Shown: piece after piece, positions 34,099 to 43,350 of the stretch
Position numbering within the stretch: position 1 is the stretch's first letter
How the letters are laid out: each line of letters begins with the position of its first letter
DNA from: JAEZPW01 sp035629075
GTDB lineage: Bacteria; Acidobacteriota; Terriglobia; Terriglobales; Acidobacteriaceae
NCBI GenBank assembly: GCA_035629075.1
Contig: DASPIK010000024.1
Span: 1-64,000 of the forward strand
Direction of reading: 5' to 3'
Length of the DNA: 64,000 bases
Position numbers and translations under genes: made by a program
Notes under the pieces: generated by a model
Told to the model about the DNA's origin: nothing
Seen by the model: only the letters and a program-made list of their open reading frames with translations
Databases searched by the model: none

Positions 34099-36897
34099 TC
34101 AGCACCCCAACTGTCCCAGCGCTGCCTTCGCCTTCTCCAACAGAACCTCCAACTCGCCCGAGCGTTTCTTCAATCCCTCCACCACATGCGCCGGGGCTTT
34201 CGCCAGGAAGTTCTGATTGCCGAGCTGGCGTTCGGCATTGGAACGCTCTTTTTCGAGCTTTTCAACTTCTTTCTTCAGACGCTCGCCCTCGGCCGCCTTG
34301 TCGATCTTCTGCTCGTAAACGACGCGTACATCGAAGCGCGTCGTGCTGCGGACGTTGGCTGATTGCTGCGGGGCCGCATCCACGAACGCCACGCTCTCGA
34401 CGTTCGCAAGTCGCTCCAGCGCGCCGCGGTTGTGCTCGATCATTTCGCGCACCTGCGGCGTGGAAGCGTGGATCTCGACCGGAACCTTGACCTTCGGCTC
34501 GACCTTGAGTTCGGCGCGAATGTTGCGCGTCGCCACGATCAGATCCTGCAGGATCGCCATCTCGGTTTCGGCATCGGCGTTCATCTGTGCCGGATCGGGC
34601 TGCGGGTAAGGCGCCAGCGCGATTGACTCCACCGGAGGCTTGCCGTCGTATATCGCGTGCCAGATTTCTTCCGTGATAAACGGCATCATCGGCGATAGCA
34701 GACGCAGCGCGGCCTCGAACATCACAACCGTGTTCTGGCAGGCAGTCTTCGCCGTTTGCTTACCCGCGTCGCTTTCCAGTTCGAACATGCGCGGCTTGAT
34801 CAACTCCACATACCAGTCGCAGAACTCGCCCCAGAAGAAGCTGTAAACCCGGTTCGCCGCCTCGTCGAAGCGATAGGCCTTCAGCGACTCGTCCACTTCC
34901 TGCGCCACGCGGTTGAAGCGCGACAGTATCCAGCGATCTTCCAGCGTAGCGGCTGTGAACGAGCTCAGGCCGCTTGCTGACGATAGGGATCCCTCGCTGC
35001 GCTCGGGATGACATACCTTGGGCGCGTCGACAGTGACTCCCATTTCAGCCAGCTTGTCCACGTTCATGAACATGAACCGAGCGGCGTTCCATATCTTGTT
35101 CGCGAAGGCGCGATAGCCTTCCACGCGCTGCTCGTTGAACGCGATATCCGTTCCAGGCGATGCCATCGACGCCAGCGTGAACCGCGTCGCGTCCGTGCCG
35201 TACTGGTTGATGACCTCGATGGGGTCAAGCACGTTGCCCTTCGTCTTCGACATCTTCTGGCGGTCGGCGTCGCGCACAAGGCCGTGAATGTACACGTTCT
35301 CGAACGGCACAGCCGATTTCAGGCATGAAGGGTCGCTGTGATCGCGCCACATGAAAAACGCGTTCATCATGATCATGCGCGCCACCCAGAAGAACAGGAT
35401 GTCGAACCCGGTGATTAGCAGCGTGGTCGGATAGAACGCGCGCGCGTCGGCGGTCGCCTCGGGCCAGCCGAACGGCGATGCCGGCAGCAGTCCTGACGAG
35501 AACCACGTGTCGAGCACATCTGTATCCTGCTCAAGGTGCGACGAGCCGCACTTCGTGCACTGTTTCGGCTCATCCCGCGAAACTACGATCTCGCGACACT
35601 CCGCGCAGTGCCAAGCCGGAATTCGGTGCCCCCACCACAACTGCCGCGAGATGCACCAGTCGTGGATGTTCTCCATCCAGTTCAGGTAAATGGTCTTATA
35701 GTTCTCAGGCGTGAACTTGACGTAGCCTTGCTCAACGACGTCGCGAGCAATCTGCGCCATCGACGGCCCGCCAGACTTCGGCTCCTTGTTGACGGCCACG
35801 AACCACTGCGTCGAAAGCCGCGGTTCCACGATCGTCTTGCAGCGGTCGCACTTGCCCAGCGGCACGGTGTAGTCCTTCGTGCCCACCAGGAACCCCTGCT
35901 CCTGCAGGTCATGAACGATGCGCTCGCGCGCCTCGTAGCGGTCGTGCCCCGCATATAGACCGGCGTTCTCGTTCATCATCGCGTGCTCGTCCATCACGCG
36001 GATTTGTTCAAGACCGTGCCGCAGGCCTGCCTGGAAGTCGTTCGGATCGTGGGCCGGGGTCACCTTCACCGCACCCGTTCCGAACTCAGGCTGCGCCAGT
36101 TCATCCAGAATGACCGGGATCTCGCGGTTCATCAGCGGCAGGCGCACCTTCTTCCCGTGCAGGTGCTCGTATCGTTTGTCGCGAGGATTGACAGCCACGG
36201 CCGTATCGCCCAGCATCGTTTCAGGGCGCGTCGTCGCTACGGTAATGAACTCGCCCTCCATCCCGATTACGGGATACCGTATCTCCCACAGCTTGCCCGG
36301 CGTTTCCTCGTGGATCGTCTCCAGATCGCTGATCGCCGTTACGCAGCGCGGGCACCAGTTCACGATGTATGCCCCGCGATAGATCAACCCTTCTTCCCAC
36401 AAGCGCACGAACGCCTCACGCACCGAGCGGGACAGGTTCGCGTCCATGGTGAAGAACGTGCGCTCCCAATCGACGCTCGCGCCCAGGCGCTTCATCTGCT
36501 CCAGAATCGCGCCGCCGTACTCTTCCTTCCACTCCCACACGCGCTCGATGAACTTCTCGCGCCCAAGATCGGTGCGCTTCTTGCCGTCTTTGGCAAGCTG
36601 GCGCTCGACCATCATCTGCGTGGCGATTCCCGCGTGATCAGTGCCCGGCAGCCACAGCGTGTGGAATCCGCGCATGCGGTGCCAGCGGACGATGATGTCC
36701 ATCTCCGTCTGATTGAGCATGTGGCCCATGTGCAGACGTCCGGTCACGTTCGGCGGCGGCAGCAGTAGCGTGAAGGTGTGATCGTGGTCGGGAGTCGCGG
36801 GCGTTTCTACATGGAACAGCTTCTCGCGAACCCAGTATTCTGCCCAGCGCTGTTCGATCGCGCTCGGGTCGTAAGCCTTGGGAAGTTCGTGCGACAT
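34099..36897 (-). CDS. valS: Valyl-tRNA synthetase with an in-frame repeat insertion
   Basis: Charges tRNA-Val. The 932-residue protein has the class I motifs PPPNVTGRLHMGHM (HMGH at residues 56-59) and KMSKT (548-552), two Cys-x2-Cys pairs near CDRC and CTKCG, a DALR-type anticodon-binding domain and a C-terminal coiled coil (residues ~870-930). Residues 629-637 read CHPERSEGS and are encoded by a 32-nt dispersed repeat (34982-35013). They sit in the loop between the catalytic domain (FANKIWNAARFMFMN) and LEDRWILSRFN. The ATG at 36897 begins the family N-terminus; a longer frame to 36984 is unlikely. Confidence 0.97.
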   Translation of the reverse strand: MSHELPKAYDPSAIEQRWAEYWVREKLFHVETPATPDHDHTFTLLLPPPNVTGRLHMGHMLNQTEMDIIVRWHRMRGFHTLWLPGTDHAGIATQMMVERQLAKDGKKRTDLGREKFIERVWEWKEEYGGAILEQMKRLGASVDWERTFFTMDANLSRSVREAFVRLWEEGLIYRGAYIVNWCPRCVTAISDLETIHEETPGKLWEIRYPVIGMEGEFITVATTRPETMLGDTAVAVNPRDKRYEHLHGKKVRLPLMNREIPVILDELAQPEFGTGAVKVTPAHDPNDFQAGLRHGLEQIRVMDEHAMMNENAGLYAGHDRYEARERIVHDLQEQGFLVGTKDYTVPLGKCDRCKTIVEPRLSTQWFVAVNKEPKSGGPSMAQIARDVVEQGYVKFTPENYKTIYLNWMENIHDWCISRQLWWGHRIPAWHCAECREIVVSRDEPKQCTKCGSSHLEQDTDVLDTWFSSGLLPASPFGWPEATADARAFYPTTLLITGFDILFFWVARMIMMNAFFMWRDHSDPSCLKSAVPFENVYIHGLVRDADRQKMSKTKGNVLDPIEVINQYGTDATRFTLASMASPGTDIAFNEQRVEGYRAFANKIWNAARFMFMNVDKLAEMGVTVDAPKVCHPERSEGSLSSASGLSSFTAATLEDRWILSRFNRVAQEVDESLKAYRFDEAANRVYSFFWGEFCDWYVELIKPRMFELESDAGKQTAKTACQNTVVMFEAALRLLSPMMPFITEEIWHAIYDGKPPVESIALAPYPQPDPAQMNADAETEMAILQDLIVATRNIRAELKVEPKVKVPVEIHASTPQVREMIEHNRGALERLANVESVAFVDAAPQQSANVRSTTRFDVRVVYEQKIDKAAEGERLKKEVEKLEKERSNAERQLGNQNFLAKAPAHVVEGLKKRSGELEVLLEKAKAALGQLGC
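34982..35013. repeat. CHPERSEGS-type repeat inside valS
   Basis: 32 nt identical to 4636-4667. It is in frame and contributes about 11-13 residues without disrupting either side of the protein. Confidence 0.9.
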
Positions 36898-37005
36898 GCT
36901 TGTCAGGACACCTATCCGATGTGAATTCTTGAGTCTACCAAAAGACAGTTTCCGTTTCTGGTTTCTAGTTCGGTGGGGTTCCATCGCCTACCGAGGGGTA
37001 GGGGT

Positions 37006-37045
37006 TCCTCGCTCCGCTCGGAAATACAAGGCTGTGGGGTAAGTC
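37006..37045. repeat. Diverged CHPERSEGS-type repeat upstream of valS
   Basis: GGTTCCTCGCTCCGCTCGGA followed by AATACAAGG and TGTGGGG aligns with 4641-4680, including the downstream part, so the repeat unit extends beyond the 32-nt core. It lies in the 240-nt spacer between the response regulator gene and valS. Confidence 0.65.
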
Positions 37046-37085
37046 GACAAACGCAGGTGACAAGCGCCCACGAAATAGCCCGAGC

Positions 37086-37116
37086 AAAGAGAAAGGCGCG
37101 ACCCGCAGGCCGCGCC
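37086..37116 (-). terminator. Terminator of the response regulator gene
   Basis: On the minus strand a GC-rich stem (GGCGCG / CGCGCC plus inner pairs) is followed by TTTCTCTTT, 22 nt after the stop codon of the gene at 37138. Confidence 0.75.
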
Positions 37117-37137
37117 GCTCCAAACTTAAGCCTGAAC

Positions 37138-39027
37138 CTACTTCTTCAACTCCCTCACGATTTCCTCGACCGTAACGACCAGGATAGGCTTGAGCCGATC
37201 AAGAACACGATCCACTACGCGTTCGACCAGCGTATTGAAAGCGTCGGCGTCACTAGCAACCACCTGACCGGTCTCCTGCATTGCTTTCTGGGAAGCCGCG
37301 GCCTGCGTGTCAGCGGCAGTGTCGGCTACCGGCTCGCCTGAATAAGAGTAGAGGAACAAATCCTTCCCGACCCGTTCGGGAACGATCGACGCGAAAACCT
37401 CCTCCGCACTTGGCGTCGGCGCAAGAGCTGAGTCGACCGTCGTCTGCTCAGCCGCGACCTCGGGCACTTCGACTGGCGCTGGCGCCTGTACCGCATCCAT
37501 CTCGAACACGCCACTGAGAGCGTCGGCGCTTTTCATCGACGACGCTGTCGTGGTGAAGCTCGGCTCTTCCCGTTCCTCGGAAATGAGATCGGCAAGCAAG
37601 CCGGAATCATCACTGATCGCTTCAGCTTCCGGCGCGACGGAGTCGAAGACATCCGCGAGTTCGACCTGCGGTTGCCCACCCGTTGCCGAAACGTCCTGCA
37701 TGGCCCGGCTGGATTCAAGCTCGAACTCGACTGACGCTTCGGTGGGACCCACGACCAATTCGGGCAAGGTCGCAACCCCTGCGAGTACTTCTTCGTCAGT
37801 CCTGGTGTCGACAACCTGCTCGTCGGCAGCGGACTCTTCCACGAAATCCGGAATCTTGACGCTGGCCTCGAACCGCGACGCCGCCTCTGCCATCACGCTG
37901 TCGAACTCGTCGTAGCTGGTCTTGCCGATGGGGGCCAGCAAGGGCACGCCTAGCTGGCTGCTCAGACCGGTAGCACCTGCGGCAGCCGCCAGCGCCTGAT
38001 CCTCGCCCGTGCTCGGCTGATCCGGAACGGCCACAGGCTGGGACGCCTGCGCGTGCGCCCGCATCTCCGCCTCAAGGTCGATCGCGAGGTCGTGCTCGGT
38101 CAGTTCGGCCTCCTCCGCTTCCCAGACCGGATGTTCAGCCTGAGGAGCGACGGCGCTCAGCGGCTCATCTGTCGGCTCTTCGGAATTCGCGACATTTTTA
38201 GTCGGCAGGTCGAACGAAGCGTTCGGGTTGTCCGCAGGCTCAAGCGGCGACGCAGCGAAGTTTCCAAGAAGGTCGAGGTCTTCGGTGTCATTGAAGGTCG
38301 TTGTTGGCTCGGCGACGTCGATCTGGAATGTTTCCAGCGCGTCTTCGGTGGCGTTGTCGGCGGGAATGACGTCCTGCAAAACCGTCGGCTCTAAGCCAGT
38401 AATTTGTTGAGGGGCGACTTCGACCGCAGCAGCAGCCGTGAATTCCACACGCGGTTCGATCGGCGCCTCAACTTCGGGCGACGGCTCAAACGTTTGAAGC
38501 CCGGCAGGCGCAAACACCGGCTCCGAATCATCATCAACAACGAATTGCTGGCCGACGCTGGGTGGCTCGCTGTGGAGAGGTGTAGACGCTGCTGGCGCCA
38601 GCGGCTCAGGGGCCGGCGGCGCGACTGGCGTCACCGCACTCGCCCGCGACGTGCCGTAGGTTCGCTCGGCCAGCTTGTCAACCACGGTGACCAGGTCGGT
38701 GGCCTCGAATGGCTTGATGATCACGCCATCGGCCTTGACCTTCATCCCGTCTTCCGGACGAAACGGCTCCATCTTGCCAACGCTCAACAGTACCGGCGTG
38801 CGTGCCGTGGCCGACGCACTCTTGATGCGCTCACAGACTTCCAGCCCGCTGTAGCCGGGCATATACACGTCGACGATAGCCAAATCCGGCAGCCACTCAG
38901 CGAGTTTCTTAACCGCTGCAGCGCCATTGCTCACCGTCAAGACCTGGTAGCCGGCCTCGGTGAGGATCTTTTTGCCCATGTTCTGGGCGGTCATGCTGTC
39001 GTCGGCGAGCAATATTCTTAGCGCCAC
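37138..39027 (-). CDS. Response regulator with a very long acidic low-complexity tail
   Basis: A 629-residue protein. Residues 1-120 are a receiver domain (LLADDS with D9/D10, phosphoacceptor D53 in AIVDVYMPG, Lys in IIKPFEA). Residues ~125-590 are rich in Pro, Glu, Ala, Val, Asp and Thr, without repeats or a known domain, and probably disordered. The last ~35 residues form a predicted amphipathic helix (FNTLVERVVDRVLDRLKPIL). There is no DNA-binding or enzymatic output domain, so a scaffold or polar-localisation role is conceivable. No cognate kinase is adjacent, though a hybrid kinase lies 0.8 kb upstream. Confidence 0.88.
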   Translation of the reverse strand: MALRILLADDSMTAQNMGKKILTEAGYQVLTVSNGAAAVKKLAEWLPDLAIVDVYMPGYSGLEVCERIKSASATARTPVLLSVGKMEPFRPEDGMKVKADGVIIKPFEATDLVTVVDKLAERTYGTSRASAVTPVAPPAPEPLAPAASTPLHSEPPSVGQQFVVDDDSEPVFAPAGLQTFEPSPEVEAPIEPRVEFTAAAAVEVAPQQITGLEPTVLQDVIPADNATEDALETFQIDVAEPTTTFNDTEDLDLLGNFAASPLEPADNPNASFDLPTKNVANSEEPTDEPLSAVAPQAEHPVWEAEEAELTEHDLAIDLEAEMRAHAQASQPVAVPDQPSTGEDQALAAAAGATGLSSQLGVPLLAPIGKTSYDEFDSVMAEAASRFEASVKIPDFVEESAADEQVVDTRTDEEVLAGVATLPELVVGPTEASVEFELESSRAMQDVSATGGQPQVELADVFDSVAPEAEAISDDSGLLADLISEEREEPSFTTTASSMKSADALSGVFEMDAVQAPAPVEVPEVAAEQTTVDSALAPTPSAEEVFASIVPERVGKDLFLYSYSGEPVADTAADTQAAASQKAMQETGQVVASDADAFNTLVERVVDRVLDRLKPILVVTVEEIVRELKK

Positions 39028-39280
39028 GGGACGTCCTCATTTGAGAGTTGCAGGAAACTTACTGTCCTGCGCCCACAAAGTCAATGCGAGTCATGGATTC
39101 CGGACAAATGGATTCCGAGCAATAGAGTTTCCGGCGACCAGCGTGCTCACGGCAAGTTACCAAAGGTGAGCACACTTTCTTCATGAGGCGTGAGGAGCCG
39201 ACAACGTCACTCGGATCGGTTCGAATAAGTACGGCGTGGGGAGTGGAACAGCCGATCTCCTGAGTGGACGCCAGCACTGT

Positions 39281-39673
39281 TCACTCTGGAATCCGCTTGA
39301 GGGCGGCTGCCTCTTGCAAGTCAGTGAGCGCCTGAAACCAAACCAAGTTCGACGCAAGCGAGGTAGGGCAATCGAAGTCGATGGTCTTTGCGTTCTTACC
39401 TTGTTCCACCCGGATGCCGATCAACACTGGTTCAGCATTGAGCTTTTTTCGCCCGTATCGGCCCGTGAAGAAGTATCTGTAATGAATACCCGGCAAGTTC
39501 TCGAAAGGTCGTGACTGAAGTATCCGTCGCAACGCAAAGTAGCCTTGCTGCTCCACACCGAACTCGAACGACGCCGTTTCCGTCGCTGTAGTCACACGAA
39601 CCACGCCGAAGTAGAGCCCATCCCGTTCGTAAGCATCGCGCAATTCCGGGTAACCCTGATGGTTGTCTCTCAT
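39281..39673 (-). CDS. Hypothetical protein downstream of a hybrid histidine kinase
   Basis: A 130-residue soluble protein (MRDNHQGYPELRDAYERDG...) with FGVVRVTTATETASFEFGVE, HYRYFFTGRYGRKK and VLIGIRVEQG. I do not recognise it. Its ATG overlaps the stop of a 43-codon frame (ATGA), which itself starts right behind the kinase stop. A coupled three-gene tail to the FIST/kinase operon is therefore likely. Confidence 0.65.
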   Translation of the reverse strand: MRDNHQGYPELRDAYERDGLYFGVVRVTTATETASFEFGVEQQGYFALRRILQSRPFENLPGIHYRYFFTGRYGRKKLNAEPVLIGIRVEQGKNAKTIDFDCPTSLASNLVWFQALTDLQEAAALKRIPE

Positions 39674-39801
39674 CGCACGACCTCGACTCCAAAGATGCTA
39701 GCGCAGTACGAGGACGCCGGTCCGTAAATCTGCTCTATCGTGGCGGAAAGCTGGTTCGCCCACACGACTCTATACACCAGAGTGGGATCTGGTTGTTGCA
39801 T
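39670..39801 (-). CDS. Small protein (43 residues) coupled to the kinase gene
   Basis: A 44-codon frame beginning MQQPDPTLVYRVVWANQLSA and ending FGVEVVR. Its ATG lies two bases after the kinase stop codon, and its TGA overlaps the ATG of the next gene by four bases. This tight spacing on both sides is the evidence that it is translated. No membrane segment or known family. Confidence 0.5.
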   Translation of the reverse strand: MQQPDPTLVYRVVWANQLSATIEQIYGPASSYCASIFGVEVVR

Positions 39802-39803
39802 GG

Positions 39804-42008
39804 CTAGTTGTTGCCGGCAGGGTCAAGGACCTGCCGAATGACTCTGGACAGGATTTCCGGGGTGAACGGCTTAGTCAGAGTCTGGGCTCTGAGCTCGTCG
39901 GTACCGGAGATGTTCCCGTCTGCATAGCCAGTGACATAGATGACTTTTAGCCCCGGCCTGTGTCGTGTTAGTTCCTTGACGACTTCTGGACCTGATAGTC
40001 CGGGCATGACTACATCCGACAGTACAAGATCGATGTTGGAGTCGTACTGTCGACTGAGCTCGATAGCTGAGTATCCATCCTCAGCTTGCAGTACGTGATA
40101 TCCACCACTTTCAAGTATGTGCGATGTCAGCACCCGCAACGCTTCTTGATCTTCGACGACCAGAATCGTTTCGTTACCGGAGGCGCAGCGGTCAGCACTC
40201 GGCTGCGCCTCTTGAGCCACAACCGCATCAATTGCTCGCGGAAAATAGAGGTCGAAGCATGAACCCCGCCCCAATTCCGTACTGACGTCTATGTGTCCAC
40301 CACTCTGCTTGACGAACCCGTAAACCAGCGACAACCCCAGCCCCGTACCAACGCCGACAGGTTTCGTCGTAAAGAAAGGTTCGAAGATCCGTGCCTGAGT
40401 GGGTTGGTCCATACCGATGCCGCTGTCCTTCACTCTTAGGCACACGTGCTCGCCCTCGCTTGCTCCCATGTGGCGCAATACGTAGTCGGAATCCAGCACC
40501 GCATTACGCGCCTCGATGGTCAACCTGCCCCCGTGCGGCATGGCATCTCTGGCGTTAACCGCAAGATTCACAATTGCCTGCTCGAGCTGATTACGATCGG
40601 TTTTTACGCTCCACAGGTCGTCTGTAATTTGCACGTCGAGGTGAACGTCTTCTCCAATCATGCGTGCTAGGGGATCGCGGAGCTCCGTAAGCACGGCATT
40701 GAAATCAAGCACCTCCGAATGCAGGACTTGCTTCCGGCCGAAGGCGAGCAGTTGTTTTGTTAATTGAGCGGACCTTTCCGCCGCTCTGAAAATTTCGTTC
40801 ACCTCCCGCGCACAATCTGAGAGCCCGCACGGCAAACGATTCAGAAGCAGCTTGGAGTAGCTCTGTACGATTGTTAGCTGATTGTTGAAGTCATGAGCTA
40901 TACCTCCGGCCAGCCTGCCGATTGCCTCCATCTTCACCGCTTGGCGAAGTTGCTCCTGTAGACTCTGTAAGTCCGCGTATGCTCGTTTGCGATCGGTTAT
41001 GTCCCGTATACATTCGATTGCCCCAACTCGTTTCCCTTCTCGATCCAGCAACGGTGAGGCAATCAAGTCGAGATAGGCACCTCTGCCCCCATACACGGAC
41101 GCCAGGAACACTTCTCCGCTCACACTGCTGCCTTTTCGGCGTAAGTTCTCGTAACGCGAGATCAGCTCCGGGTCATCCGAGTCGAGAGCATCCAGCAATG
41201 TCGCCCGCCTCTCGCCGTAAAGTGCCATGGCGTAGGCGCGATCGCCCTCCCCGAGAATGTCGGCTTTCTTTACTCCCGTGATCTCCTCCATCGCCCGGTT
41301 CCAGGCTATGACCCTCCCCCGGCCGTCGATTGCAAATGTCGCGTCAGGCAAGAAATCGACGACCGCCAGAAGTTGCCGGCGAGCGGCGTCTGCCGCCTGT
41401 AGTTCGGCCAGTTCAGTTATGTCGGTGTACAACCCTACCGTGAATCCGTCCGGAGTCCGCCGCTCGCGTATCTGCAGCAATCTTCCGTTGGCCAGGCGGT
41501 CCTCAGAAGTGCCCGCCGCGAGACGATGGTTGTGCAGGCGACGGGCAATCCATTCCGAATCTCCCGGCTTGAGACGCGTGGCCGCCTCGGATAGCAGGTC
41601 GGCGAATTTACGACCGTTTACGTCTTCGTCGAAATCCCACAGCTTACGATAAGCCTCATTGGACAAAATCAACTTGTCATCCGGGTCGAAAAGCGCAAAC
41701 CCCTCCGGAATTGCGCTGATCGCGTGCACGAGGCGCTGGCGGACTGCTTCGACGTCCCGCTTCGCGTTCGTCAATGCATCGAGCGCCACTTCCAATTCCT
41801 GAGTGCGACGGCTTACCTCCTCCTCCAGCATGAATGTCGCTTGTAGCAGGCTGAAGTCACTGTGGGTGCTGTCCAGGTCCCTCTGCACGCGGTTCATCAG
41901 TGCAGCGATAATCCTGTCGCGCCTTTCAATTTCACGCAGTAGGCCCGCGGAATCTTTCGGATCACAACGAAGGTCGATATCGTTAATCATGCCCGCGATC
42001 CTTTGCAC
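39804..42008 (-). CDS. PAS-domain hybrid sensor histidine kinase
   Basis: A 734-residue cytoplasmic hybrid kinase. Order: N-terminal helix/coiled coil (1-90), PAS 1 (~95-205, ISAIPEGFALFDPDDKLI), PAS 2 (~215-345, VVDFLPDATFAIDGRGRVIA), HisKA with H372 in GGIAHDFNNQ, HATPase_c (N box VNLAVNARDAMPHG, GTGLGLSLVYG) and a C-terminal receiver (LVVEDQE, phosphoacceptor D665 in LVLSDVVMPG). No membrane segment. It overlaps the end of the FIST gene by 26 nt (8 nt if the ATG at 41990 is used), so it is coupled to that sensor. Confidence 0.93.
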   Translation of the reverse strand: MQRIAGMINDIDLRCDPKDSAGLLREIERRDRIIAALMNRVQRDLDSTHSDFSLLQATFMLEEEVSRRTQELEVALDALTNAKRDVEAVRQRLVHAISAIPEGFALFDPDDKLILSNEAYRKLWDFDEDVNGRKFADLLSEAATRLKPGDSEWIARRLHNHRLAAGTSEDRLANGRLLQIRERRTPDGFTVGLYTDITELAELQAADAARRQLLAVVDFLPDATFAIDGRGRVIAWNRAMEEITGVKKADILGEGDRAYAMALYGERRATLLDALDSDDPELISRYENLRRKGSSVSGEVFLASVYGGRGAYLDLIASPLLDREGKRVGAIECIRDITDRKRAYADLQSLQEQLRQAVKMEAIGRLAGGIAHDFNNQLTIVQSYSKLLLNRLPCGLSDCAREVNEIFRAAERSAQLTKQLLAFGRKQVLHSEVLDFNAVLTELRDPLARMIGEDVHLDVQITDDLWSVKTDRNQLEQAIVNLAVNARDAMPHGGRLTIEARNAVLDSDYVLRHMGASEGEHVCLRVKDSGIGMDQPTQARIFEPFFTTKPVGVGTGLGLSLVYGFVKQSGGHIDVSTELGRGSCFDLYFPRAIDAVVAQEAQPSADRCASGNETILVVEDQEALRVLTSHILESGGYHVLQAEDGYSAIELSRQYDSNIDLVLSDVVMPGLSGPEVVKELTRHRPGLKVIYVTGYADGNISGTDELRAQTLTKPFTPEILSRVIRQVLDPAGNN

Positions 42009-43170
42009 CTATAGCGATACCGGTGAACGTTTGGGTCACGTGCATTCCGCGGAATTGTTCTCCATACGAGCTGAATCCGACCACCTTGTGCTGCCGCAGT
42101 ATGCTCGACACTTTGTCCAGGGTTCTGTTCTCGACCATCTCCAATCGCCGCAATATGCAGTCGCAACCAATAACCAATCGCGGTGGACCGATGCGCTGCT
42201 CGATGTCTTCGAACAGCGATTCGAGATTCTCGGCTATGTCCATGCTTCTCGCGATGTTGAAGACGATGCCCTCATCGATGGCACAAAAGAACGTCATGCT
42301 GTCGTCGGGGTTTACCTTCTGAATCGAGCGAACGAAGTCTGATTCGCCGATCCTAACTACCATTGGGTGCGCCGAGAATACTTGCGGGTTCAACTCGCTG
42401 CGACTCAGACCGATGGCTCTCGCGTATTCCTGGGCCGCGGGGAGCCCGTTTATCTCTGTCGCCATGCGCCTCTCCGGGATCGCGCCCGTGAGAACCAGGC
42501 GTCGTGTTCCGGACTTGAAATGCTGGGTCTTAAAGATTGTGAACGGGTGAGGCGTCGCCGCCACGAGCAGAACGGCTGCATCAAGGTGAAACCGACCATC
42601 AGAAAGCACGGCCGTCTGGCGAAACTCCAGCCCATCCCCGGCTGAACCGCCGAACATGGCAATGCCGCCCAGACCGGTACTAATGGCGCGTGCTACCACC
42701 TCCTCATGGAAGCAAAGACCGTCGATCAACAGAACGCCGAAACATTGACGCGGATCAAATTGGGGAAGCCGCTGTGCCAAGTTCTGGCGAAGCGTATACG
42801 CGAAAGCTTCGCATTCCCTGGAGTCCAATCGCGATACGCCTTCCAGCAGCCCAACTTCGTAGACCAGGTCTTTGGAGCCAAATGTAACGGCTGACACGCC
42901 ACCCTCCGCGTATCCCGAAGGGCCGATCTCTCCGCCAGTGGTGCACCCGATAATCGGCAAGGTGCCAAACTCGCGCCTGAGGTGATGCGCCAAGGCGTCG
43001 CGGTCACAGCGATTCGATACGAACGCTAACATGAGGCCGGCATCATCATGGCCTACCAGTCCTCGTAGCTCTGCGGCGAGTGCCTGCGCAGACTTATTGG
43101 CAGAGTAGCCAAATCGGACTTGTGGCTCAGAAACCAGAGCGTTTTCGGCTGCAGAATTCTTGGGCGACAT
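41983..43170 (-). CDS. FIST-domain sensory protein
   Basis: A 395-residue cytoplasmic protein with FIST N (VRFGYSANKSAQALAAEL, IGCTTGGEIGPSGY) and FIST C (EYARAIGLSRSEL, HPMVVRIGESDFVRSI, GCDCILRR, VVGFSSYGEQFRGMHVTQTF) domains. FIST domains are thought to bind small ligands such as amino acids and are often encoded with kinases or cyclases. Here the downstream gene overlaps it and encodes a hybrid kinase, so it is probably the input of that pathway. The ATG at 43170 starts the family; a longer frame to 43248 lacks homology. Confidence 0.93.
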   Translation of the reverse strand: MSPKNSAAENALVSEPQVRFGYSANKSAQALAAELRGLVGHDDAGLMLAFVSNRCDRDALAHHLRREFGTLPIIGCTTGGEIGPSGYAEGGVSAVTFGSKDLVYEVGLLEGVSRLDSRECEAFAYTLRQNLAQRLPQFDPRQCFGVLLIDGLCFHEEVVARAISTGLGGIAMFGGSAGDGLEFRQTAVLSDGRFHLDAAVLLVAATPHPFTIFKTQHFKSGTRRLVLTGAIPERRMATEINGLPAAQEYARAIGLSRSELNPQVFSAHPMVVRIGESDFVRSIQKVNPDDSMTFFCAIDEGIVFNIARSMDIAENLESLFEDIEQRIGPPRLVIGCDCILRRLEMVENRTLDKVSSILRQHKVVGFSSYGEQFRGMHVTQTFTGIAIGAKDRGHD

Positions 43171-43350
43171 GGAACGACTGCCCTTTAAGAGGTGGAACGT
43201 AAGGGTCGTGCGCTTGCTGGAAATATAGCATGAAATGAACAGCAGCAAAGGTTACGTGGCCTTCTCGGCCGTGAGCACAAACCTGCTGAGTTGTATGTTG
43301 ATGGGGCGGGTGGTGGGTCTTTTCCCTTATCCAACCACCCTTGTTCCAGA

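Noticed and set aside
39059..39277. 72-codon minus-strand frame directly behind the 130-residue protein of the FIST/kinase operon
   Set aside because: The position (4 nt after the stop) is tempting, but the sequence is Cys/Arg/Ser-rich, has no pattern of a folded protein and no clear ribosome binding site.
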